From Cristatella mucedo (Eukaryota; Bryozoa; Phylactolaemata; Cristatellidae), in the NCBI GenBank assembly GCA_009760855.2, contig WPIO01000038.1:1948501-2012500 (forward strand): a stretch of 64,000 nucleotides of DNA, given 5' to 3'. Made by a program: the position numbers and the translations under genes. The notes beneath the pieces are model-generated. The model ran no database searches and was not told where the DNA came from. It saw nothing but the letters and a program-made list of their open reading frames with translations. This document shows positions 14,519 through 26,934 of this stretch, in pieces. The stretch's first letter is position 1. Each line of letters opens with the position of its first letter.

Positions 14519-15734
14519 AACAAGCTTATTAGCAGGCTCTATTAGCTGCCGCAGGGCTTGTTCGATTGAGGTTCAAAACAAATTGTGGCAATTTAGTGAC
14601 AGTACCATCTGCTAAAGCTCTATCGATCACTCGTTGCTGTTTCTTTCAGGTGTCAGACATACGCCGACTCTAATGTTTTTTAAGTTTTGATATATGGCTT
14701 GACATGTATAATGATTTTTCAACCAGAAAAACGCAGCATCACCTAAGTTTACAATTACTACAATAGATATTCATACGCAAAGTTGTTGTCACCTCAAGTG
14801 AACTAGAGGGAATGTTAGCACAGCATTGTCCTTGGCTTGTCCTACGAACTGACTCTGCAAGCGTGCGTCTTGCAATGGACAGCTGGTCCACCGCTTGCAT
14901 GGTGCCCAGAGACTTCACTCGCACTGCCGCTGAAGCATGGGCTTGATGGCACGACGATGATGGAGGCTCCCTTATATTCCTCAACAGATCAATGGCATGC
15001 GAGGTTTGCCTGTACTAGTTATCATTAATCTAGGTAGTTCATCTGCGTGCAGTCTTTGCAGACGGCTGGTTGTAACGCTAGCTCATTGGGCCTCAACCAT
15101 TCAATATAGGGGACAAGACAGTCGGAGTGGCATGCTATCGAAGCTCGTTGTGTCGAGGTGGTGGGCCAAACGAGGGTTAGTGGTTTGCGTAAGCAAATCA
15201 AGTGGAATTTTGAATTCCGGATTCATATATTTTAAAACTGCTTTCTTTGATATACTATCCCAGTGCATCTACAAGAAATAAATAACGTGTCTGGTTAGTC
15301 CGTTAGTCTTGGGGGTTGTGTCACGATCCCCAAGGCTAATTAATGTTTTTGCCTGTCTCTAATTATGCAATTGGCTTGAGTGAGCGTGGTGGCAGCCGTG
15401 CACACGATCACAAGATGAACTGTAGGTGGCTCGGTCTGACAGCCGATTAGCTGCCCTCCATGCGTGGACATCCAGCTAAATTCTATTTTCCTGTAGTGAC
15501 ACATGGCTGCACGAGATTAGTATGCTTGTCGAGCTGACAGGTCAGCAAGCGTCTGCTGGCAGTTGTTTTTGTGCTAAAGTTGTCGCTTGGTTGTTTTGCC
15601 ACAACGTATGCCAGGTCTACCACGATGTCAGGCGCTCATGATGCCTGGATAAGGGCAAGCAAGCACGGAGGATATAGCTAGCCTGTAGAAGCTCTGGATT
15701 TCAACAATGCATTGCCGCAGCACATTCAGTATTA
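14517..15734. other. No gene recognised
   Basis: About 1.2 kb of mixed sequence. ORFs such as 14837-15028 and 14997-15281 carry no recognisable domain. Confidence 0.4.
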
Positions 15735-15885
15735 AATAGTGGCTAATTTACCAGCCTCATTTGAATAGTGGCAACACCGTTTCCAGCAGGAAATAAAGAA
15801 TTGCCGTCTGCAGGATTCAAACACACACGACCTCGGTTTGTAAGTGAGACCATCTTACCTCCTGGGCTATCGCAGCCCCATGGTG
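15735..15885 (-). mobile_element. SINE family S2
   Basis: The tail block CTCATTTGAATAGTGGCAAC followed by a B-box-like element (GATTCAAACACACACGACCTC) matches S2 elsewhere, on the - strand. Moderately diverged. Confidence 0.55.
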
Positions 15886-15987
15886 GCAGCGGTGCTGCAG
15901 TACAGTGGTCTGCAACCTGACCCTGACCCTGAGGCAGACTGGTAATACCGAGGCACCCAGGAAAATAAGCTACCTAATGACTGCCAG

Positions 15988-16147
15988 GCACGTTCTGGCA
16001 CAGGCGTTATGGTGCTCGCCTCTGATGACTGACGTCAAAGTGCTCACCTTTGACGACCGAGGTCACAGGCTCGAGCCCTGCAGTACATGCGATGAGCCAG
16101 GATAGAGATTCAGTTCTCTGAGGGTGCTGTGTGAATAAATTACATTT
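15988..16147 (+). mobile_element. SINE family S1, variant with duplicated head
   Basis: Two tandem versions of the GTGCTCGCC...GACGxC block, then a B box (CACAGGCTCGAGCCCTGC), then a 3' hairpin (AGATTCAGTTCTCTGAGGGTGC) and an A/T-rich end. Partial duplication of the tRNA-like head distinguishes it from the S1 copies at 17122 and 48988. Confidence 0.6.
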
Positions 16148-17121
16148 TAATTATATCTAAGTGCTGCATGATTGCGGCCATGCAATCGGATAGCCTTACT
16201 TTATTTCTGTAGCCGCTTATATAGGAAAATGTAAAGCATGAATATTTTCGTCAACTGACCCTCTCCTCACCTATTCTCACGTTCATGCCAACTAGCATAC
16301 GCACGCCTGAACGCACATACGTGCACATGCGACGCCCGTGCACGCACGCACACACAAGCACAGACACACAGACACATAAACATGCAATCATACACACTAA
16401 TAAACTTTGCTCTTGAATATGCATCAATATCATGGAAGAGGTCTTGACTACGGCTGGAAAACCAGTTTGTGCATTCCAGCTCAATTTCGCGTGCATGCGA
16501 ACATGTGCGTATGCACGTTCAAGGGGTTTTTAAAATAATCCCTATGTGTGTACACATGCATGTGGTTGCATCAGAATGTGAGTGTGCCCATACATAAGGG
16601 TTGTGCTTGCTTATATTGGAGGGCTCGAGTGTCGAAGACGTACGCTGAAAGGAAAAGACAAGACTTATGTGGAGGAAGGAAACTGCAGTGGTAGGCAGTA
16701 CATCCATATCTGATTTCGATTGATTTAGTTATGCTTCACATGCCATCAAACGTTCTTGAACTTTATGGGCATGTATAGAAAAACTTATCCAGCCGAAATA
16801 AAAAAGAGCTACTGCAATGGTGCAAAAGCAGAGCTGAACTCACATAGTTTCGTTATAGTTATAGTTAGTTAGTTATGGTTTCGCGTTGATCCGTGCTGTA
16901 GAGGCCAGTTATGAAGTTTACCACGCGAAAAGCTTAACACCAAGAAGGAGGCTTAAGGAGTGGCTTCTACAAGAGTAGACATAAAGGAGTGATTTACACC
17001 GGAAAATAAAGCTGTTTGAAAGTCACGGCCATGAACCTCAGCAATCTGCAAAGATGTATCTGGACGTTCCAAGGTTCAACATGTTTCGAATCAAGTTTCG
17101 TATGCTGCAGGGATTGGTTTG
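16148..17121. other. No gene recognised
   Basis: Contains a degenerate CA-rich stretch around 16300-16400 (on the - strand CVCVxVCV-type frames). Nothing else recognised. Confidence 0.4.
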
Positions 17122-17258
17122 CCGAACTGGTTTGGTATAGCGGTTAAGGTGCTCGCGCCGACCAAGGTCTGACTGAGGTCGTGGGCTCGAGCCCCGAGGC
17201 ATATGTGAAGCGCCTGAATAGAGATTAAGTTCTCTTGGGGCGCTATATAAATTAATTA
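17122..17258 (+). mobile_element. SINE family S1, tRNA-like head with L2-type 3' hairpin
   Basis: An A-box-like TAGCGGTTAAGGTGCTCG and a B-box-like GGGCTCGAGCCCC (Pol III promoter pattern) are followed by a hairpin 17209-17244: outer arms AGCGCC/GGCGCT and inner arms AGAGA/TCTCT around TTAAGT. The tail is A/T-rich. The hairpin equals that at the end of family A. SINEs commonly borrow the 3' end of a partner LINE to use its reverse transcriptase; this pairing is inferred here. Confidence 0.75.
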
Positions 17259-18596
17259 TTTTATATTTTTGGTAAATTTGTTATTTGCAAATAAGTGGCT
17301 GCCGGCCTACTTCCCGGGTAAGCTTGGTTAGCAAAATCGTTAATTTAACGATGCTTTTCTTTCATGAAGAACTCGTCAAAACTTCCGATCCCATTTCTAA
17401 CACGTTTGTTTTCTTAAAGGTACCCTTAACAAATATTCAATTTTCGGATTAATCTTCTCAGTATTTTCTTGAGATTTACCGTAAATGAATCATTGTATCA
17501 TCCGCAGCTCGAGAGAGCCATCTATTTACAGTATGCAAGCTAGCAAATGGCTCGTGGAGCATAAACATTCGGTAGCTTCTGCAGATTAGGATTCAGGTGG
17601 TTTTAATAGTCACGGCTCAGCGCCTAATAATCCCGGCAGTCATAAATGAGGTAAGATCAATTCTGGCACGGTCTTGAATAGAAACAGTCATGGCAGGGAT
17701 GATCTCATTGCCCCGTGTAAGGACGAAGTACACACTGTGTTGTTGCATGCCAATCATGCCAAGGTACATGGAAGTTCTACTTGCTCAAAAGGTGCTTAAG
17801 AGAGTTGTTATCACAAAATGTCTGGGTACCATGAAGCATTGAAGTTGCTGAAACTAGCTGCCACCGTCGCGCTGCTGTAAACAGAAAATAGTTGCGCACC
17901 CTCATGTCTCGATTGCAATTGCAAAGCGATTTTAGTTTACTTAGCTGTAAAAACGTAAATGTAGGGGTATTTTCGCGATGAAAAACCACTGTTTAGCCCG
18001 GGCATATATTCGTATGAGAAGGTATACGGGCGCGCATAGAGGACACGCGTATTTTATGCATGCATGCACTGACAGGTAAAGGGAAATTTCAGGCCTGTGG
18101 TTTAAACATTATAATACACTCCAAATGAATAGGAGTTCCGATAGCTCAAACGGTGAAAAATCAGACTAATACCAGTTACCCTAAAACGGAATCTTTTCTC
18201 ACTGGAGGTGAAATTCTTTTTCGGCGCTCAGTCTCCCACTCAAACTTTTTCTGGTCGCTGCCTCTTTTGAAATTATCGTTCAATGTCTGAGAGAAGACAT
18301 TTTCGCTCTTGTTTAACACCAGCCTTCGGTTATTCGAATTCCAAAACTTCAGTTTAATTCTTAAGTAATTATTGAGAAATTGCAATTTAATAACAAATTT
18401 AACAATAAAAAAGTTAATAGCAATTTTTGTGAGCTCATTCCCTTAGCGGTTAAGGACTTTGTGCTAGATTCATTCCCTGCTAACCATCATAAATTCCAAC
18501 GCTCATATGGAGTCAGTCGCATGACCAAAGGATCGTCTGTCAAGTGAATAAGTGGCCATTAAAGCAGCACGACTGTAAGCCAAAATTTAAGATTGC
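17259..18596. other. No gene recognised
   Basis: AT-rich sequence. A tRNA-like fragment (TAGCGGTTAAGGAC) at about 18443-18456 may be an old SINE head, but no B box or hairpin follows. Confidence 0.4.
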
Positions 18597-18770
18597 TAAT
18601 AATAATACATATGTACAACACTCTCAGAGAACTTAAAATCTCTTTTGAGGCAGTTTACATATGCTGTAAAGGAAGCGTGATCAAATTAGTAGTGGTAATA
18701 TGCACAATGTCAACAAGCATATCTGGGTTAGAGGTGACGTGTATAGTGTCAAGGTGTACAATATGGCCGG
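18597..18770 (-). mobile_element. L2-like family A, 3'-end fragment
   Basis: (AAT)n tail, decayed hairpin (CTCTCAGAGAACTTAAAATC), then the 3' UTR block with GCACAATGTCAACAAGCAT, matching other - strand A ends. Confidence 0.65.
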
Positions 18771-19232
18771 AAGTAGAGTGAAAGCGAAGCATCCGGAAGA
18801 GCATTAGCCGAGAGATCTCAGTGAGAGACATAATTTCATGCGTTCATAATTTGCGGCAAGTCTTCAGTCTTGCACATGGACGTAGCCAGAAGGTCTGTTT
18901 TCAGGAGCAGAACATTTTAAGTATGAGGCATCGCACCTTGGATTTGCCGGGGCCAGCCAATCAAAGCCTAGGCAGCTTGTAGCGCCATCATCTTGAGGGA
19001 GCTACAGTCCAGTATGTCCCTTCCCTTTGTTTAATGTCGTGCAATATTTGCAATGTCAACACCCTACTACATATATCAACTATTAATGTATATATATGCG
19101 TACGCATATGTGTTGAAGATATAAAATAAACCTTGGATCGGTTGTAATCGATTCACAATTTATTATCAGCCGTATCTCATCGTGATTCATGTTTTATTAG
19201 AATTAGGAGGGCCGAAATCTGAAGAAGAGAGG
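18771..19232. other. No gene recognised
   Basis: Nothing recognised between the family A fragment and the GA array. Confidence 0.4.
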
Positions 19233-19943
<711 letters not shown>

Positions 19944-21869
19944 GCGTGAGGCAGCCTCCACGTAACGGCCACTTATTTGGTCCTTTAAGTGGTTTATGGA
20001 CAGAGTTAGTGGGCAAGAGAATTCGCGGTTGATTTTTTCAAATAGACGTCTTTTAGAGTCTGAAGTCTGCGTGCACGTGCTTTTACGGGCGGCTAGTTAG
20101 TTTCGATTCACGCTACTCGATCGTACAAATCTCAAAGCTACTGCTTTCTAGAAAAGCACAGTTACGCGATTTGAGGCTGCACACCCTATCTCCTAACGTA
20201 TTCCGCTCGCTCACCACAATACCCGTGCCTCCACTGACTGCTTCGTGCGTACTTGGATGTACAGGCAAGCTCGAGGGTGGGTTCGGCTTGTATATATGGT
20301 TGAGTGAATAATAGTTTGCACGTACGTGTGGAAATACATCAGCTGCGTCAGCAAGGAAGTCCTCCCGGATGTCGTCATATCGGTTTGAGGATCTCTTTTC
20401 GATGCTGAGAAAAATTGGCATCTTCTGCATTTATTTATTTGCACTTGCGTCCTGTAATGCCGAAGTTAAGCTTTCTTTAAGAGCTCCGAAGTTCGTTTGC
20501 GAACTCGCAGCTCCGGCCGAACAAACAGCTCTGCTGGTTAGCTAGTAAAACGTGTAGCATGCTACACGAACGACTGAAGTAAACGCCCACGCGTCAGGAA
20601 TCATCGATCGATAGATTAATTAATGTAAGCGAATGACTAATTAGCGCTTCGGTCGCAATCTGAACATAATTCCAGAGGCTTTGAAACCCAAGACAAAGGT
20701 ATGGTGGCATAGAGGCATACGAATAGGGGCATACAGGAATAAACGCAAAGGCGCGAACATACAGGCGCAGAGGACACGTTGAAATGTGAGAGCTTTGATG
20801 AATAAGCGCTGCTGAGTTTGCACCAGTTGAGCAGTCACATCTCTACCCAGTGTCCGCTTTCTAAATGCTTGCTATGAATGAGGCTTTATTTTCGCCCGCT
20901 GGTTTAAAGAAAAAAAGTATCGAGCATTGCTCAAATCAAATTCGGCGACCTGTCCTCACAAGATGGCTGCACTCTGGAGTCGTCATTCAATGGAAACATT
21001 TTCACCATCAGTGAAATCAGTGTCTTTCATTACCGAGTCATTATCCCTATGAACCTCCTCGCAGCGGAGCGTTATTCACGACCTACAGATTTTCACAGGT
21101 ATAAAAATGTATGGCGATGCGTTGCCGGATCCACCGAATCGCTTTCATTTTTTTTTTATAAACTAGCGACTGTCCTGTCGAGCGTGCAGGAATTGGGTTC
21201 GTGTGCTTATAATGGCATATCAATAGTTGAGCAGTAGCTACGTAAAATATATATTTCACAGCTTCCACGACAAGGTATTCGTCAGAAGTTCATGTCAGCA
21301 AACACGCGTCATGGAAAAGGGATATATGCGAGCTCGTGTGTCCGGCTGAACGCATACCGTGTGTGGATGTGCATGCGCGGGCGTCTGCACTGTCGAGTGC
21401 GTGTGCGAAATAGAGATAGTGAGCTATTTGATGCACGTATAATGATACTAATAGCAGTACGTCTTTTTTATATAAAGCCTTGAGATAAGTTAATCTCTAT
21501 TTCCGTTCTTTACATCTCCATGCAAGAGAGCTGTGTGTAAATTACAAGGCTGTGAATGTCAAGGCTGTGTTGAACGCCTGTAACCTCTCGTTGCCGCCCA
21601 ATAGACTCCTCTACGCTAAGGATATGGACTCGTAACGTTGAGGTGTGGGCGTGTGAGGCATCGAAGAGCCCGAAGGCAGCGAGCGGCGACAGCAGCGTGA
21701 AAGCCACGCATGCGCAGTCTTCGCTCGAAACCGCATTCGTGCAGGAGTTCTGAAGCCGCCGTGCAGGTCCTTAATAGACTGATAAGCATGGCTCTACGAT
21801 GAGAAAGGTTCCCCGATTTGCCTCTCCTTATGTTCAATTCACCGACATGTCCTTGATGGCGAGACAGAG
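19944..21869. other. No gene recognised
   Basis: About 1.9 kb without a recognisable gene or element. ORFs of 60-105 codons (for example - strand 20113-20430) show no domain. Confidence 0.4.
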
Positions 21870-22145
21870 GAAAGCTTTCTTACGCAACGACATCTACTCT
21901 CCAACTGCCGACTATGGCACATCTTTTTCAGCGGTCCTGAACTGCTACTTCTATGCTACTCACTACCTCAACTGCTCTTCTGACTCTGCTATGCTTCCCA
22001 CTTTCTCTTTGTTGCGTGAGACGAAGTCTGTTGGCTACCGAATGCGTACCGAAAGCCGCTTAGGCTGTGAGTGCGCTATACAAAACTCTCCTGCGTAACA
22101 CCCACATGGTCTTTATGACTTTGTGGAGTTACTGACGGAGATAAA
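21870..22145 (+). mobile_element. L2-like family B, 3' copy
   Basis: The + strand reads the family B ORF end (TTCTTACGCAACGACATCTA, then CACTACCTCAACTGCTCTTC) and the terminal motif GCCGCTTAGGCTGTGAGTGC at about 22060. It faces the - strand copy at 22563 across 400 bp. Confidence 0.75.
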
Positions 22146-22192
22146 CAGTCACAGACCAATTAGCAAGTTATCTAGGTGTCTCCTTTAACACC

Positions 22193-22340
22193 AGGTCAGT
22201 CTTAGCTTAGAGGTCGAGTGCTCCGCCTCCGGATCCAAATCGTGGGTTAAAGTCCTGCCGAAAATTATCCCTGATTTTATGCCACGAGCGGTTTGATAGC
22301 CGCAAGGGCTCACCTGCCGCTTTACAATTCGTGCTGTTGG
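22193..22340 (+). mobile_element. SINE S2-like element
   Basis: A tRNA-like head (TTAGAGGTCGAGTGCTCCGC, then GTGGGTTAAAGTCCTGCC as a weak B box) and a tail resembling S2 (TGATAGCCGCAAGGGCTCAC, then GCCGCTTTACA). Diverged. Confidence 0.45.
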
Positions 22341-22562
22341 ATCAGAAGCTTTAATGTTCACGCCTTTATCCTTCTTCTTACTAAAAACTTAAAGAGATCG
22401 TTAAGAGCTGCTGACTTTGATGCAGGAGAGCTACACTATGGCTGGTTTCTGCTTTATAAACATATAGCGCTAGATACGTGGCTGCACTTGTGAGTGCTGC
22501 CACTGCTAAGCGTTGAATGCTTATACGAGACACGGCGTAGGTAATGGTTTGGTCTTGTAATA

Positions 22563-23010
22563 TAATGTAATGTATCTCCTTCTGTAACTCCACAAAGTCA
22601 TACAGACTATGTGGGTGTTACGCAGTTAAGTTTTGTGTAGCGAACTCACAGCCTAAGCGGCTTTCGGTACGCATTCGGTTGCCAACAGACTTCGTCTCAC
22701 GAAACAAAGAGAAAGTGGGAAGCATAGCAGAGTCAGGAGAGCAGTTGAGGTAGTGAGTAGCATGGAAGTAGCAGCGCAGGACCGCTGAAAAAGATGAGCC
22801 GTAGTCGGCAGCAGGAGAGTAGTTGTCGTTGCGTAAGAATTGTGGAAGCGAGTTCCACAGTCTATGACCTGCAGAGCTAAAGCTTCTGTCGCCAACGGTC
22901 TTTAAGCGGAGGAATGGAACGGCTAATTTACTGTCCATACAGGACCGGAGAGCGCGAAGAGGCTGCAACTGGTGCAGCCGTTCAGCTAGGTACGAAGGAG
23001 CCAAGCCTTA
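22563..23010 (-). mobile_element. L2-like family B, best 3' copy
   Basis: The - strand frame from 23004 reads MAPSYLAERLHQLQPLRALR, then DSKLAVPFLRLKTVGDRSFS and HRLWNSLPQFLRND, typical of the L2/CR1 ORF C-terminus. It then runs into the 3' region coding RMTESRLG-like residues by frameshift. An (ATGTA)-type tail lies at 22563-22575. This is the reference for family B in this window. Confidence 0.8.
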
Positions 23011-23177
23011 GCGGAAGCAGAGTAGAGTGAGCTCGTTATGCTAAATATACATATATCTCGTTATGCTAAATGTATATTTCCGCGCTTCCGGATATCGCGC
23101 CTCCACTCAACGGGAAACATTCCGAGGACAGCCAATGAGAATTTGACGGATAAACGTGGCTAGAGTAGATATATAAT

Positions 23178-23314
23178 TCATTTGGATAGCGACCCAAGAG
23201 GACTTAATCTCTATTCCGGTGCTTCACATGTGCCTTGGGGCTTGAGCCCGCGACCTCACAGCCAGACCTTAGTCGGGGGGCGAGCACCTTAACCGCTGGA
23301 CCAAAACGGCTCGG
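23178..23314 (-). mobile_element. SINE family S1
   Basis: Reverse complement of the 17122 copy: hairpin at 23192-23230, B box GGGCTTGAGCCC, A box CAGCGGTTAAGGTGCTCG. Diverged in the inner loop. Confidence 0.7.
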
Positions 23315-24621
23315 CGAATAGAAGGAATGTGTACGGCCGAGTTTAAAAAAAATCATTTCTCCGTTGCAGTGCGATAGTGCCCAACAAAATAAGCTTTAGC
23401 TCCGCGTGTAAGCTCGCTCGAGCGCTTCGTCGTGCCTCCGGTCAGTTTCGTGGTGGGTAGCAGGCCGCTCTCCAGTGTACGGAGAGTGCAACTGTAGCCT
23501 ACTTACCAGATTCTAGGTCGGTTTCGAACCGGCGACTAGTCGTTATCTTCATGGAGCGACGAAGGCTATTTTGGCAGTCATAATCTGGCCGATCTAGCTT
23601 GTCAGCCGTTGCTAGTCGAAGCTGGACCGCCGGAGAAAGCCTGGGCGAAGACAGAATGCAGCCAAGCAAGGCTACAGCAAGGCTAGCAAGTCTTCGCAGC
23701 CGATCTTCAGCCGAGGAGGATGACGAGGTGTGCTCAAGCAGCTCGATTCAGGTCATCCAGCGTACGAGTCCTAAAGCGCGCGCTGTTCTAAATTGCCCGC
23801 TCCGAGAAGGTCAACAGCGGCTGGGCTCTTGTGGCACTATATGCATGAAGTTAGTTAGGGATTCAGCAGATCTAAGCTTTAATTTTAACGTCACCGCGCC
23901 AGTTCCCCATAAGCATACTCAATATCGTAATCCTAGTTATTTTTTGAGCTCAAGTCACTCGATTTTTTAAATTCAAATAGCTGAAGTTATAAACGTATGC
24001 TCTAACGCAATAAACAATCATTCCGCCTACAATGATACAAATTAAGTACTACGTGAAGTTCTTTTGTTTAGTATTCTCCCATGGACGTCATTAAGACTTC
24101 CATTGTCCATACGGGTTCAAAAGGCTGGTAATAGTCCTTTGAATCTCCTCTTTTGTTAATTGTGGGCGGGCACAGATCCAATTTTGTGGGGGTTAATTAA
24201 ATCAGCCTACGCAATTTATTTAGTTTGTCTGCCTTTCAGACGGTCTCTCTCACTACAAAGGAAGCCATTAACTGGTCATATTGGCAGGAGTAATATACTC
24301 AGAGAGGTAATCAGGCACTCTAAACGCTGGTGTATATCCGTCGAAACACGATGAAGTGTATGGAAAACGTCGAATGACCAATAATAGCTCGACTATAACG
24401 TTATGCGCCTTCTACGAGTGTAAGTCTGCTCTACATACGATTAGGGTTACAATCTATGGAAGGTCTGCTTGAGATTATTCGCAGAATTTGTCCCGACTCA
24501 CTACAGGCCTGACTGCATAGATTTACAAGTAAGTATGCCTAAAAGGGGATCGGACACTGAATGAGTCGGAAAAGGGAATTGCACTGGCCGAGTCACTCAG
24601 GCTATCCACGTTTCAGAGCTA
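23315..24621. other. No gene recognised; possible tRNA-like fragment
   Basis: A short - strand segment at 23490-23570 has a B-box-like GGTTCGAAACC but no convincing cloverleaf. The + strand ORF 23599-23970 (Ser/Glu-rich) resembles no family I know. The rest is AT-rich. Confidence 0.4.
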
Positions 24622-24740
24622 TAATGATAATAATAATATTGCACTTGATAAAGCACCATCAGAGAACTCAATCTCTTTCTAGCCGCTTTATATTTCTTGC
24701 AAAGGGAAACGCAATTGAAAGATGAGTAGCATCATGTCAC
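24622..24740 (-). mobile_element. L2-like family A, 3'-tail fragment
   Basis: (AAT)n tail, reverse-complement hairpin (AGCACCATCAGAGAACTCAA, then TCTCTTTCTAGCCGCTT) and about 60 bp of 3' UTR. Confidence 0.75.
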
Positions 24741-24869
24741 ATCTGGCGTGATTTTACCCTTACCTGGCGGCTACCCTGGTCGATGGCCCAGCCGACTCGG
24801 ACGCCGGGCTGACATAGCCTGAACTGCCTCCATTCCAATGCCTTGATTTCGCATCTCATCGAGCTCCCT

Positions 24870-24972
24870 GCATTCTATATTATTTATATCCTTTATATTC
24901 ATATTATATATTTATATATTATTTATACATTATATATATTATTTATATATCTATATTTATATCTATATAATT
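24870..24972. repeat. AT-rich TATATT/TTTATA simple repeat
   Basis: An irregular repeat of TTATATT-type units for about 100 bp. Confidence 0.85.
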
Positions 24973-25396
24973 CTAGCCCGGCTGAGCTTGACCCTCCGCC
25001 CGCCAGTGCTGTGACCACTGTGACCACACGTCGTCCTATGCCCGCCCGGGTAAAGTCGTCTGCAGTCATTGTTGTTCAGGAAAGGGGGCCAAACGAAAGC
25101 CCAACATGATGCCATGCTCAGCTGCCGTTTTGACGGTTTCCCAGCTGAAAAACAAACCGAGGCGTCCAATTATAAAGTTACAAACGCGGCGTAGCGGCGT
25201 ATCACTATTGTTCTTGGCCACAATCGTGGTTCTTGTAACCGTGCTACTCCTTGTCGATATTGCTGCATTAATTATTATTCTTCTTTGATTATTATTATTA
25301 TTATTTGATTATTATTATTGCTATATTGATATATCGCTCCTTAGCTCTGTCTCGGCTTGACTATCGTACTTTCTTTTTGGCTGGGTTACAAAAGTA
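24973..25396. other. No gene recognised; (ATT)n runs
   Basis: ATT trinucleotide runs at about 25270-25320. No gene recognised. Confidence 0.4.
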
Positions 25397-25790
25397 AAAA
25401 TAATAATAATAATATATTTTGATATAGTGCCCTGAGAGAACTCAATCTCTTTGTAGGCACTTTACATTTGCAACAAAGGGAGCATGATCGAATGATTAGT
25501 GGTAGCATGCTCAATGATAACAAGCCTAATAAGGTTGAACGTGATGTGCACGCGATCAGCATGCAAATATGGTTAGTGGCGGTATGCGCAGCATCAGCAC
25601 GCATAAGCATGTAAAGAACGAATCACAAGGACCCACTACATACTGTAATAAATAGATGCGTTTTTAGTTTCTTTTTAAATGTGGTTAAGTCAGGGTATGT
25701 CGTGATGAAAGTCGGGAGTGACTTCCAGGTTTTGGGAGCATACGAAATGAAGGCTCGGTCTCCAAAGGATTTTCCATATGCTCAAGCGAA
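25397..25790 (-). mobile_element. L2-like family A, 3' copy with ORF end
   Basis: (AAT)n tail, hairpin, 3' UTR, then the decayed C-terminal ORF block (on - strand LTTFKKKLKTHLF-like at about 25650-25690, then SFGDRAF-like at 25745-25770). Truncated at about 25790, where a family C end starts. Confidence 0.7.
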
Positions 25791-25849
25791 TTTGTCTTCT
25801 GTTTCGTGCGCGCTTGGCGCGCTAACTTGTGCACGATCCAGTGCAGGTT

Positions 25850-26060
25850 ATTAATTAGTGGTCTCTTAGCCAGTGGCCAAGAGTGTCTTCTGTTGTGGTT
25901 TTGCGTGCTTGCATGCATGTTATGTCTAGGCCATAGAGTTACATGCTTTTGCTACTTTATATGTCACAAACCTTTGGCTTTTTCTCTTTGTGCAGCGATT
26001 TATGAAGCACCCGAATAGAAATTTGGTTCTCTTAGGGTGCTGTGCACAGATATTCCTATT
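25850..26060 (+). mobile_element. L2-like family C, 3'-end fragment
   Basis: 3' UTR with GTGCTTGCATGCATGTTATG, then a hairpin at 26006-26041 with perfect outer arms AGCACCC/GGGTGCT. The arms differ from family A at a paired position. No ORF remains. Confidence 0.55.
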
Positions 26061-26829
26061 ATAATTATTATTACCACTCGCTATAAACTTATTCAATGTT
26101 TAGCGCTCGCTAAGCGCGTGCACGAGCATCGCGCGAACACACTTGATTTGCTATGATTTCATTGCGACCACCGAAATGCCAAGCATTTATGAGTGTAGCC
26201 ACATCACCCCAGTCGGCTGCCGTGTTTGTGGTTTCGCTCACGGACGTGCGTGTATGCATCTGGGAACACGCCCTTTAAACGACCAAGCGGATTTGGGCTA
26301 TATGCGTAGCAAGGGGTGGGCAGGAGGGGGACAGATGCCCCGTGAGCCTAGGCCGCGGGGGCGCCGAAAGCAAAAAGGGTTGTACATATCTTTTTTTTTA
26401 AAGTTTTCATTTGAGAATGCCAATCATGATTTCAAGCAAGTTCTCGTCTCAATGGATTTTACTATTGCTGGCAGAGCTGGCTAAGCATGTGTACAGACTT
26501 AGACCAAGCTGTAGCGATGACATGGTAACATCGAGGGGGGCTTCGACCGCCGTGTATTCGGCTGGCGCTCGCAGCGCTATAAGTACACGTCCGTTCACCC
26601 CTACGTCCGCGTTCCAACTGCTTTTCCCGTCCGCTCGTCTCATCATGCCTGCTACAGGCGGACTGCGTTTCGTCAAGAGCAATCTCGGCCTGCTACACCA
26701 AGTCAAGTCCTAAAGAAAGTACTGTCCAAAAATGAGAAGGCGATTTTTGTAAATTTGATAACCTCAGCTTAAACCTGGCGGGAGTTTGTGCTGCAAGTCA
26801 AGATTCGGTTTTCATTACCTTGTTTGGAA

Positions 26830-26832
<3 letters not shown>
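26061..26832. other. Possible left end of hAT element; no gene recognised
   Basis: At about 26305-26375 the sequence CAAGGGGTGGGCAGGAGG... GGGGGCGCCGAAAG resembles the G/C-rich termini of ZMYM1-type hAT elements. A related block appears at 28070-28115, but in the same orientation, so a true inverted-terminal pair is not shown. The ORF 26143-26484 has no domain. Confidence 0.3.

Positions 26833-26925
<93 letters not shown>
26833..26925. repeat. (GA)n microsatellite within hAT pseudogene
   Basis: A pure GA run of about 90 bp directly before the transposase-like sequence, so it interrupts or abuts the old ORF. Confidence 0.97.
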
Positions 26926-26928
<3 letters not shown>

Positions 26929-26934
26929 CTACTT

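Noticed and set aside
23490-23570. tRNA gene on the - strand
   Set aside because: A B-box-like sequence is present but no acceptor stem or anticodon arm could be folded.
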